Source: Geothermovivens sp964644845 (GTDB taxonomy: Bacteria > Zhuqueibacterota > Zhuqueibacteria > Oleimicrobiales > Geothermoviventaceae). Taken from it: a stretch of 19,088 nucleotides of DNA. Location of the stretch: positions 1 through 19,088 of the forward strand of contig CAZXXS010000120.1 in assembly GCA_964644845.1 (NCBI GenBank), read 5' to 3'. Below the pieces are notes generated by a model that had not been told where the DNA came from, searched no databases, and was given only the letters and a program-made list of their open reading frames with translations. Of the stretch, positions 1 to 6,739 are shown piece by piece (position 1 is the first letter of the stretch; the number at the start of each line of letters is the position of its first letter). The position numbers and the translations under genes are program-made.

Positions 1-1
1 C

Positions 2-103
2 ATCTCACCCGGATGGATCCTGAAAGGGATCGAACGTTTTGCCAAAGAACGAGAAGTGAGGCTCCAGCGCCTGAGAAGGCCACTGGAGGGGCTGCAGACC
101 TGA
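2..103 (+). CDS. Possible C-terminal end of an unidentified protein (partial, starts before the window)
   Basis: Reading from base 2 gives 33 residues and then a TGA at 101-103. The peptide is basic and looks helical (it includes IERFAKEREVRLQRLRRPL), and it is more protein-like than the other two forward frames. Frame 1 is rich in R, P and A, and frame 3 stops at once. No family can be recognised from so short a tail. It would converge on the leftward operon that ends at the hairpin at 145-176. This is an inference from composition only. Confidence 0.35.
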   Translation: MSPGWILKGIERFAKEREVRLQRLRRPLEGLQT

Positions 104-144
104 GGCACGACGTTCTCGTGTTGAGAGGTTAGGAGAAAAGAAAC

Positions 145-176
145 GCGCCGGGTGGCTTACAAAAAACACCCGGCGC
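145..176 (-). terminator. Rho-independent terminator of the leftward M16/BNR operon
   Basis: The arms GCGCCGGGTG (145-154) and CACCCGGCGC (167-176) are a perfect 10-bp inverted repeat with a 12-nt loop. On the minus strand the stem is followed by a T-rich tract (GTTTCTTTTC), as expected for intrinsic termination. It lies about 30 nt past the stop of the BNR pseudogene. No T tract follows on the plus strand, so it serves mainly the leftward operon. Confidence 0.8.
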
Positions 177-204
177 AATCGTCAGTCCGGGGACCCTCCG
201 TCCG

Positions 205-1358
205 TCACCACGCCAGCCTTCCCCGCACCACGAGGATCTGCTGGGGGTGGTCCCAAGTGGACGCGCTGCTCGCCGCCAGGAGCGTGCCGTCGCTGAGCTG
301 GATCACCGAGTTCCACCAGTAGGTCGCTGTACCCGCCAGAATGGGCTTGGGCTTTGACCACGTCTTCCGCCGTCGAAGCTGCGAACGTATTTCAGATCAA
401 GGCTTACGCTGTTGCTTTCGATGGACCGGTCCTCGTCCGTCTGGAAAGTGACGAGCAAGCTGCCGTCGAAGAGCAGCGCGCTGTAGGGAGCGCTGGCGAA
501 GTGGAGGCTGTCGGGGGCGTAAACGAGTGACCGGTGGGTCCAGGTTTGGCCGCCGTCTTGACTGCGAAGCGACCGGATTACGAAAGGATTGGCTGCGTCG
601 GTTGCTTCGAAAAAACACAGCCAATCCCCGTTTGGCAGGATCACGACCGACGCCATTCCGTCTCGAGAACGGGGGCTGCAGGCCACGATTCGCGGGGCGC
701 TCCAGCTTTTCCCACCATCCGCTGACGTACGTACGGCGATGACCTGGGGGTACTGTGGCTGGTAGACTTCGCTTGAATAGAAAACGTGAACCAACTCGCC
801 GTCAGGGCTCAGCAAGAAAGGCTCCCAGAGCCCGCTTGCGCTGGAGTCCACGGTAGAAAGCAGGGACCACGTCCGTCCACCGTCGCGACTGGAAGCAACG
901 CGGATGCGAAACGGGGCGCAGCCGACCTCGCGAAAGGCGCAGAGCACGGTGCCGTCACTCAACTGAAGCAGGTGGGGGTTGGCGCAGTCGCACGCCGGGT
1001 TAGCGAATACCCGAGTTCATTTGGCCCAGGTTCTTCCACCGTCGTGGCTTACCGAGAGACGAATTTCAACGTGTTCCGAGCCTTCGTTGGTGTCGTAGGC
1101 GCACAGCAGGGTGCCGTTCTTTAACTCGAGGAGCCGTGGGTACCAGACGCCGCCGCTTTCTGCTGAGAAAACGACAACGGGGTCGGACCAGGCGATCGTG
1201 CCTTGGGGAAAGGTGGGACGCGTCGGCGATCGGTCGCGTGTGCACCCGGTGAACACGATCAGCGCCAGAACTGTGGCAACCCAGACCGGTGCGAAGCGGG
1301 CCCGTAGGCCTCCGTCCTCTTGAGTACGTTTCAGAGGCTTGATTGCGACCGTTGTCAT
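205..1358 (-). pseudogene. BNR/Asp-box exo-sialidase-like lipoprotein, disrupted by an in-frame stop and a frameshift
   Basis: The product resembles BNR-repeat (sialidase-fold beta-propeller) glycosidases. Five Asp boxes of the form S-x-D-G-G-x-T/S-W can be read. The N-terminus has a hydrophobic segment ending in FTGC (Cys39), a lipoprotein signal, so an intact protein would be an anchored periplasmic or surface enzyme. Two lesions break it. TGA at 1017-1019 follows the first Asp box, and the same frame then continues open (TRVFANPACDCANPHLLQLSDG). At about 361-365 one base is missing inside the fifth Asp box; the frame then resumes as WSKPKPILAGTATYWWNSV and stops at 205-207. The start at 1358 has GGGAGG about 10 nt upstream. 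It follows the M16 gene by 52 nt as the last gene of that operon. Sialic acid as substrate is not established; many BNR proteins act on other glycans. Sequencing error is an alternative explanation. Confidence 0.8.
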
Positions 1359-1410
1359 CAGGGCGCGCCCTCCCGCGACAGCAGGGGACGGTCAGACGGC
1401 ACTTGCGTCG

Positions 1411-3540
1411 CTACTTGGACGGACGTTCGAACAAACTGTTCGGCACCTGCACATTTACCTGGATGGTGTCGACTCTGGCCTCAGCGAATTCCTTGTCGTT
1501 CGCGTAAACCTTGGTCAGCACCGGAAAACAAACGCCTTTGACAACGCGGAATGCCTCGTAAACCTCGTCAACCTGAGTCGGCGCACCCATTACGCGTCCT
1601 CGGTAGCGCTGACGTCCCGGCTTGTGCGTCGTCGGATCCAGGTACAGGCGGGTTGAGAAACCGCGTTTATCCCGAATTAGCAGGACATCGTACGTCTTCT
1701 CACCGATTGTCTTTTGGCCGAGTGCCTGGACCTTGAGCTCCGGATCGGCTGCCCGACGCAGAAGCCAAGGCAATTCGCGGAAGATGTTCTCCTGGGACTC
1801 TTTTCTGCGTTCGGCGGGTACGTCCTGGATGCCCTTGGGCGTGACCATCCAGCTCCGGTTGCCCACGGTGACGGAGGTCATCGTGCCCATCGGCAAAGTC
1901 ATCTTCTCCCACGCGCGATCTGGCCAGACCAAAATGCGCTCCGACTGGATGGCCATGTTGCCTTGAGGAGTCTTGACAGTCACCTTGCTGACCTGCCGAA
2001 TCGTGTGAAGGTCTTGCAGTTTGGCACCTCCACAGGCTGCTGCCGCCTGTTTGAGCAGTGCTCGCCCCTTTTCGATGTCTGCCTTTGAGGCTTCAGGTGC
2101 TTCCTCCTTAGGTTCAGGAATCGTGATGTCAATCGTGTGCACTTTCCCCAGGGCGGAAAGCGGCTCGTCGAAGCCTTTCTGGTTTCCTTCCACGAGAATC
2201 CGAACCTTGTCCGGGTGCAAGTACTTTTGTGCAACCCGTTGCACATCCTCTTTCGTTACTTTCTCGACTCCCTTTCGGATGCGGGTGAGAAAGTCCTTCG
2301 GGTAGCCGTAGTACTCGTAGGTCATTAGACGCTCTACGATCTCACGCCTGGTGTCGAAGTTGAACACAAACGAATTCAAAAAGCTGTCCTTGGCAAGTTT
2401 TAATTCATCCTCGGTGATTCCGTTGTCCCGAATGTCTCGCACCTGCTGGAGCATGGCCCGGATGGCCTTCACAGTCGTGCCGAGTTTTGTCTGACAGCCG
2501 ACGTAAAACATGCCAGGGTAGTCGTAGTTGGCGCCGTAAGCCCCGAACACGGAATAAGCCAGGCCCATTCTGGAACGCACGTTGCGCACAAGCCTGCTGC
2601 TAAATCCGCCGCCGAGGATTTCGTTCAGCACGATCCAGCTGAAATAGTCCGGATTTTTCCGGATGCCGCCGATGTGGCCCAGCATGATGTAGGACTGGCT
2701 CAGTTCCGGTTTCTCGATGTAATTCACGGAGTAGTCGTAAGCGTACTTTACCGGTGGCAAAGAGGGCCTCTGGAAGCGGACTTTTTGCCATCCGCCGAAG
2801 ACCTTCTGCAGACGGGCGATCATTTCGTCGGTTTTGAAGTCACCCCACACGCCCAGGATCACGTTGTTGGGGTGGAAAAATCTGCGGTGGAAAGCCACCA
2901 AATCCGCGCGCGAGATCCGGTCGATTGTGGCGTACTCCGGGTGACGGGCGTAGGGACTGTCCGGTCCGTAGATCAATTTGGTGAACTCGCGCATGATGAC
3001 CTGCATCGGGTCGTCATTTCGTCTTGCGATGGCTGAACGCTGTTCGATCTTTGCCAGCTCGATTTTGTCTTCTGGGAAGGCCGGATGCTCCAGAATGTCG
3101 GCCAGAATCCCAAATGCAAGGTTTGCGTGTTCTTTCAACGCGGAGAGGGTAGCGTAACCGGAGGTGCGTCCGATGCCCACCTCGACAACTGCGCCGACTT
3201 GCTCGAGGGCATCGTCAATTTCATCGCCGGACCTGGAGGTGCTGCCCCCAGTGCGCATGACCTCTCCAGTGACGGACGCCAGCCCAACCTTGTCCGCCGG
3301 ATCGTACACACCACCAACGCCGATCCGCATCGAGGCTTCGATGAGCGGCAGTTCGTGGTCTTCCACCAACAGGACAATCATCCCGTTGGGGAGAACGGTC
3401 CGCTTCACTTTTGGCAATTTGATTGGTTTGAGCGGTGGGAACTTCAGGTCCTTGTACGACTGCTGACCGGGTGCTGTTGGGACGAACGCGAACATCAAGA
3501 ACGCCGCAAGAAGCAACTTGGCGAAGTGTCGGGACTTCAT
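1411..3540 (-). CDS. Zinc-less M16B peptidase-like subunit with C-terminal LolA-like domain
   Basis: The 709-residue protein has a signal peptide (residues 1-26, ending APGQQ), M16 N-terminal and C-terminal domains (about 45-440), and a further domain (about 488-709) that resembles LolA/RseB-like lipoprotein-binding folds. The HxxEH zinc motif is absent: the aligned stretch is GLASVTGEVM, with Ser89, Gly92 and Glu93 at the ligand positions. The Arg/Tyr pair of active M16 C-domains is kept in VRSRMGLAYSV (Arg322, Tyr329). It is therefore probably the substrate-binding half of a periplasmic heterodimer with the zinc-bearing M16 protein just upstream, 34 nt away. I chose ATG 3540 because GAGG lies 6 nt upstream and the signal peptide begins there. 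A longer start at 3606 would overlap the upstream gene and has no binding site. The family is certain; the substrate is unknown. Confidence 0.9.
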   Translation of the reverse strand: MKSRHFAKLLLAAFLMFAFVPTAPGQQSYKDLKFPPLKPIKLPKVKRTVLPNGMIVLLVEDHELPLIEASMRIGVGGVYDPADKVGLASVTGEVMRTGGSTSRSGDEIDDALEQVGAVVEVGIGRTSGYATLSALKEHANLAFGILADILEHPAFPEDKIELAKIEQRSAIARRNDDPMQVIMREFTKLIYGPDSPYARHPEYATIDRISRADLVAFHRRFFHPNNVILGVWGDFKTDEMIARLQKVFGGWQKVRFQRPSLPPVKYAYDYSVNYIEKPELSQSYIMLGHIGGIRKNPDYFSWIVLNEILGGGFSSRLVRNVRSRMGLAYSVFGAYGANYDYPGMFYVGCQTKLGTTVKAIRAMLQQVRDIRDNGITEDELKLAKDSFLNSFVFNFDTRREIVERLMTYEYYGYPKDFLTRIRKGVEKVTKEDVQRVAQKYLHPDKVRILVEGNQKGFDEPLSALGKVHTIDITIPEPKEEAPEASKADIEKGRALLKQAAAACGGAKLQDLHTIRQVSKVTVKTPQGNMAIQSERILVWPDRAWEKMTLPMGTMTSVTVGNRSWMVTPKGIQDVPAERRKESQENIFRELPWLLRRAADPELKVQALGQKTIGEKTYDVLLIRDKRGFSTRLYLDPTTHKPGRQRYRGRVMGAPTQVDEVYEAFRVVKGVCFPVLTKVYANDKEFAEARVDTIQVNVQVPNSLFERPSK

Positions 3541-3574
3541 GGTCAACCTCGTTTTCTGTTCACTCATCTGGCTG

Positions 3575-5089
3575 TTAATTGGCGCCTGTGCTCGACGGAG
3601 GCTCAAGGTAGCCGACGGTACGATTTTGTCGCGTGAGGTAGGTGCGAGCCACGCGTTGCACGTCGTCTGCGCTCACACGTTGTACTGCGTCCAGATCGCG
3701 GAAAAGATTCCGCCAGTCTCCGGTAATCACCTGGTAGTACGCCAGCGTCATGGCCAGACCCTGGTTCGACTGCATTTCCCGAACCAAATCGACGCGAGCT
3801 CGGTCCTTGGCTTTTTGCAGTTCCTGCTTTGTTACCGGCTCGTTCTTGATGCGTTCGATCTCCTCGAGAATGGCTTCTTCGCACTCTTGGTTGGTGTGCC
3901 CTTTGGCCGGAAAAGCGTAGAATGTGATCAGGCCGGGGTACTTGTCACCTGTCAGGCCGGAAAAGACCGACGCCTGAACCGCCACTTTCTTGTCTTTGAC
4001 GAGCCTCCGGTACAGCCGTGAGGTTCTGCCGCGACCCAGGATGTCCTCCATGACGCTGAAAACGGCGTCGTCGGGATGGTTGACCGATGGCCGATGAAAG
4101 GTCATGATGACAAAGGGTTGGGCGGGGGCCTCCAGCGTGAAACGGCGTTCACCTTCTTGTTTGGGCTCGACCGTGATTACGGGTTCGGGCGGTGGCCCGC
4201 CGGGAAGGCGTCCGAAGTACTTACGCGCCAGGGCACGTACGTTTTCGGGATCGATGTCGCCAACAATGGCCACGGTGAGGTTGTTTGCGGTGTAGTGTTG
4301 CTTGAAAAAGGCGTAAGCCTCTGGACGCGTCACCATCTCGATGTCCGACTTGAACCCGATGACCGGTCTGCCGTAGGGGTGTGCCTTGTAAGCCATGGCG
4401 GCAACATCTTCCACGATGCGACGAATGGGATTGTTCTTGCCAAGGCGGTATTCTTCTAGCACCACGTTCTTTTCTTTGAAGAATTCGCGCAGTACAGGAT
4501 CACGAAAACGCTCAGACTCGAGGTACATCCAGAGCTCAACCTTGTTGGAAGGGAGGCTGTAGAAGTAACGTGTCGCATCCTGGCTGGTCATTGCGTTGAG
4601 TCCAACACCCCCGGCCCGCTCGATGATTCTGTCGAAAGCGTCGTGGTCCACGTACTTGTCAGCTTCCTGCTGAGCGGCCCGCATGGCCTGCTCGAGCTTG
4701 TGGATGCGTACAGTGTCCGCTCGCGTTCCTTTCAATTTTTCGCGGCGAATCAATGCAAAAATGGAATCCACCCGCGCCATGGCCACCTTTTCTTTCGCGT
4801 AGTCCTTTGAGCCGATGGTGCTTGTGCCTTTGAAAGCCATGTGCTCGAAAATGTGGGCGATGCCGGTAATGCCGAGGTGTTCGTCCACGCTGCCTACGTT
4901 GGCGTGGGTGACGAAAGAGACAACGGGCGCGTTGTGCCGTTCGAAGACAAGCACAGTAAGTCCGTTTTCCAGCTTGAATTCTGTAAGACGCTTTTCGAAA
5001 TCGGCGAGGTTTTGCGCAGGCGCTACGAAGGGTAGCAGCAGGAGCGTCGCCAGCGCAACACTGAAGGCTACCAATCTCTTCTGGTGCAT
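3575..5089 (-). CDS. Catalytic M16B zinc metallopeptidase
   Basis: The 504-residue protein starts with a Sec signal peptide (1-25, ending VAPAQ). The inverted zinc motif HIFEH (His79, Glu82, His83) lies in GIAHIFEHMAFKGT, and the downstream Glu ligand is in VVLEEYR (Glu212/213). An Arg/Lys/Ala-rich helical insert of about 50 residues (roughly 100-150) separates the two. The C-terminal M16 domain has the usual SRLYRRLVKD segment, but Val replaces both the Arg and the Tyr of the substrate-binding pair. That pair is present in the next gene, so the two proteins should together form one active site in the periplasm, as in known M16B heterodimers. ATG 5089 has GGAGG 7 nt upstream. It is the first gene of the operon, behind the promoter at 5225-5253. 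Confidence 0.95.
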   Translation of the reverse strand: MHQKRLVAFSVALATLLLLPFVAPAQNLADFEKRLTEFKLENGLTVLVFERHNAPVVSFVTHANVGSVDEHLGITGIAHIFEHMAFKGTSTIGSKDYAKEKVAMARVDSIFALIRREKLKGTRADTVRIHKLEQAMRAAQQEADKYVDHDAFDRIIERAGGVGLNAMTSQDATRYFYSLPSNKVELWMYLESERFRDPVLREFFKEKNVVLEEYRLGKNNPIRRIVEDVAAMAYKAHPYGRPVIGFKSDIEMVTRPEAYAFFKQHYTANNLTVAIVGDIDPENVRALARKYFGRLPGGPPPEPVITVEPKQEGERRFTLEAPAQPFVIMTFHRPSVNHPDDAVFSVMEDILGRGRTSRLYRRLVKDKKVAVQASVFSGLTGDKYPGLITFYAFPAKGHTNQECEEAILEEIERIKNEPVTKQELQKAKDRARVDLVREMQSNQGLAMTLAYYQVITGDWRNLFRDLDAVQRVSADDVQRVARTYLTRQNRTVGYLEPPSSTGAN

Positions 5090-5121
5090 CGAAATCCTCC
5101 ACGCGTGTGTCCAGAGGTTGC

Positions 5122-5136
5122 GACGGGTTCCCCGTC
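5122..5136 (-). other. Small hairpin in the 5' leader of the M16 operon
   Basis: GACGGG (5122-5127) and CCCGTC (5131-5136) form a perfect 6-bp stem with a 3-nt loop. It lies about 35 nt before the first start codon, within the predicted leader of about 130 nt. There is no T tract, so it is not a simple terminator. A role in mRNA stability or translation is only possible. Confidence 0.3.
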
Positions 5137-5224
5137 CGCTGCCTCAAACCGCCTGAACGAAGCCAAAGCTGCAACGCGTTTCTGCGTTTAGGGACCCTCT
5201 CGGTTGCGCCCGGTCTACGCCGGG

Positions 5225-5253
5225 AATGTACGCAGGTTGCACCGCAAATGCAA
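5225..5253 (-). promoter_or_regulatory. Predicted sigma70-type promoter of the M16 operon
   Basis: On the minus strand TTGCAT (5253-5248) and TACATT (5230-5225) are separated by exactly 17 nt. The predicted start lies near 5218, giving a leader of about 130 nt. A short inverted repeat, CCCGG/CCGGG with a 6-nt gap (5209-5224), sits over the predicted start site and could be an operator. Confidence 0.55.
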
Positions 5254-5618
5254 GCAGAAACGGCCCGAAAGACTTCCCAGCCTTTTTCGGAGCGGCTTGG
5301 ACGAACCCGTGTGCGCCTCTTGAGATGAAGCCCGAAGGGACGCGTCCGCACGGACTTTCTTTCCCTCGCTTGCGATCGAGCAGGTGCGAAAAGTCGGTTG
5401 TAGCGGCACGAGCTTGAGGTGGCTTGGTGTTGGTGCGGAATCACAAATTGGCGGTTCAAGCGTTGCAGGAGTTCCTTGTTGGTCTCCGACCGTGGCCTCG
5501 TCCTGACTGGGACAGCGTACTTCGAGTCAGGCCAGGAAGTCAGACGGCCCTCCGCCACGGTAAGTCTCTGGCCGAATCCGCCAGGCGAGCATGCAGCTGG
5601 CACTTTTCGGAAATGTTC

Positions 5619-5653
5619 TCCGCGGGCAGATGCGCTCTTTCGCGGCCCGCGGA
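5619..5653. repeat. 9-bp GC-rich inverted repeat (stem-loop)
   Basis: TCCGCGGGC (5619-5627) and GCCCGCGGA (5645-5653) are perfect complements with a 17-nt loop. No T tract follows on either strand, so it is not a standard terminator. It lies in the middle of the gene-free stretch and could be part of a structured RNA or a protein-binding site. Confidence 0.4.
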
Positions 5654-6136
5654 CTCAAGCCGCGCCGCGGTTGCCCTGTGTAGCAGCAATTTCCCAGGGC
5701 ATTCTGTGGGCGTCGGGTTGGCGCCGGCCGGGGCTTGGGCAAGAGGAAGATGGAGCGGACGCTTTAGACGTGGTAGCGTTCCTCTCGTTCGGGCGCAAGC
5801 AACTGACGTTGGACCTTGGCGCTGTCCCTGGAGCCCGCGCAGGGCGTCTGAGTAGAATCAAATCTTTCCGTTGGGAGTCTCGACCGCGTATGCTACGAGT
5901 CCAGGCATCCCATCTTTCTCTTTCGGATTTTGCCCCTTTTCAAGGATTCCCCCTGCAAGGTCGCAGATCCGCGCCGCAGGTGACGGTTACTGTCAGGCTG
6001 AAGCCGTGTCCAAGAGTCTGACTTTGCCTGTGTGGTCAGCCAACTTTCTACGAGCAAAAGGGGCAAAGCTCCACGTTTCGGACCTTTCCAAACCGCCCGG
6101 GAATTCAATCCCTGAGCTATTCCGGTTCGAAACCCA

Positions 6137-6154
6137 ACTGGTTTCCACTGGTTT
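6137..6154. repeat. Tandem direct repeat ACTGGTTT, 10-bp period
   Basis: ACTGGTTT occurs at 6137-6144 and again at 6147-6154, 10 bp apart, close to one helical turn. This spacing suits adjacent regulator half-sites. It lies about 160 bp upstream of the promoter of the DUF3467-GH57 unit. Chance occurrence is possible. Confidence 0.25.
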
Positions 6155-6316
6155 TCATCTGAATTAGCAGGGGATTGGAAATGCCTGGCGGAAGCGCAGA
6201 GCAATCCTTGAGGCCCTGCTTTGGCCTGGAAACGATTCTGCCTGCGACATTGGAGCCGCTTTGAGGTGCCTGCGAGTTCCCACGGGAAAATGGGGGCGTC
6301 TGTGGCCCCTTTTCAA

Positions 6317-6345
6317 TTGCTTCTTACGCACGAAAATCGTATGTT
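6317..6345 (+). promoter_or_regulatory. Predicted promoter of the DUF3467-GH57 operon
   Basis: TTGCTT (6317-6322) and TATGTT (6340-6345) are separated by 17 nt. The predicted start is near 6352, giving a leader of about 40 nt to the ATG at 6391. It is the best match upstream of this unit. Confidence 0.5.
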
Positions 6346-6390
6346 TGCGCTGACTTGTGGGGACTCACGGAACGAAAACGGGAGGGAAAC

Positions 6391-6714
6391 ATGAACCGCG
6401 AGCGTCAGATCAACGTGGAACTGGGCGAGAAAGAGGCCGAAGGTATTTACAGCAACCTTGCTCTCATCACACACTCGCCCGCGGAATTCGTCATCGACTT
6501 CACCCGAATGGTGCCTGGGGTGCCCAAGGCGAAGGTCTACGCGCGCATCATCATGACACCTCAGCATGCCAAGTCTTTTCTCCGGGCTTTGCAGGAAAAC
6601 ATTGAAAAGTACGAGAAGCAGTTTGGTGAAATCAAGCTGTTCGGAGAATCGGCCGAGGGGCGAAGCTTTGGCTTCAAACCGCCAGCCAACGGAGAAGAGG
6701 GCCCCGAGCAGTAG
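6391..6714 (+). CDS. DUF3467 family protein
   Basis: A small 107-residue soluble protein with no signal peptide or membrane segment. The pattern NVELGEKEAEGIYSNLALITHSPAEFVIDFTRMVPGVPKAKVYARIIMTPQHAKSFLRALQENIEKYE is typical of DUF3467 over residues 7-75. The acidic, Gly/Pro-containing tail is probably disordered. The family has no assigned biochemical role that I know of. ATG 6391 follows GGAGGG by 4 nt, an excellent site. The gene ends 25 nt before the GH57 branching enzyme, on the same strand and with no terminator between them, so the two are probably co-transcribed. The family assignment comes from memory of the pattern, not from a search. Confidence 0.85.
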   Translation: MNRERQINVELGEKEAEGIYSNLALITHSPAEFVIDFTRMVPGVPKAKVYARIIMTPQHAKSFLRALQENIEKYEKQFGEIKLFGESAEGRSFGFKPPANGEEGPEQ

Positions 6715-6739
6715 CGTGTAGAAGGAGAGGAGAGATCAG

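Larger units (their letters stand above)
5254..6316. other. Long non-coding stretch, no gene recognised
   Basis: All six frames were considered. The open frames here (for example 5419-6021 plus and 5893-6204 minus) give Arg/Pro/Ser-rich translations with no domain, no ribosome binding site and no support from neighbouring frames. I see no tRNA, tmRNA, RNase P or riboswitch consensus. It contains a strong stem-loop (5619-5653) and a tandem 8-bp direct repeat (6137-6154). It separates two divergently transcribed operons, so part of it may be regulatory, but it is far longer than that needs. Confidence 0.5.

Noticed and set aside
996..1019. TGA followed closely by a small hairpin (CGGGT/ACCCG, 8-nt loop) in the sialidase-like gene, as if a selenocysteine site
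   Set aside because: The stem starts only 3 nt after the TGA, sialidase-fold proteins are not known selenoproteins, the context (AKxTR) is not redox-like, and a second lesion exists downstream. A nonsense change is simpler.
5345..5375. Minus-strand GAGGGAAAGAAAGTCC, slightly like the RNase P RNA core
   Set aside because: The true core GAGGAAAGTCC is interrupted, and the ACAGAAA element and the rest of the core are missing around it.
4659..5603. 314-codon open frame on the minus strand
   Set aside because: It overlaps the catalytic M16 gene in another frame and translates to Arg-rich sequence without a domain; it is a shadow of GC-rich coding DNA.
5419..6021. 200-codon open frame on the plus strand in the long gap
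   Set aside because: No ribosome binding site, Arg/Pro/Ser-rich translation, no recognisable motif.
6124..6135. GGTTCGAAACCC, resembling a tRNA T arm
   Set aside because: With TTCGAAA as the T loop, the flanking bases do not form a 5-bp T stem, and no matching acceptor, D or anticodon arm lies nearby.
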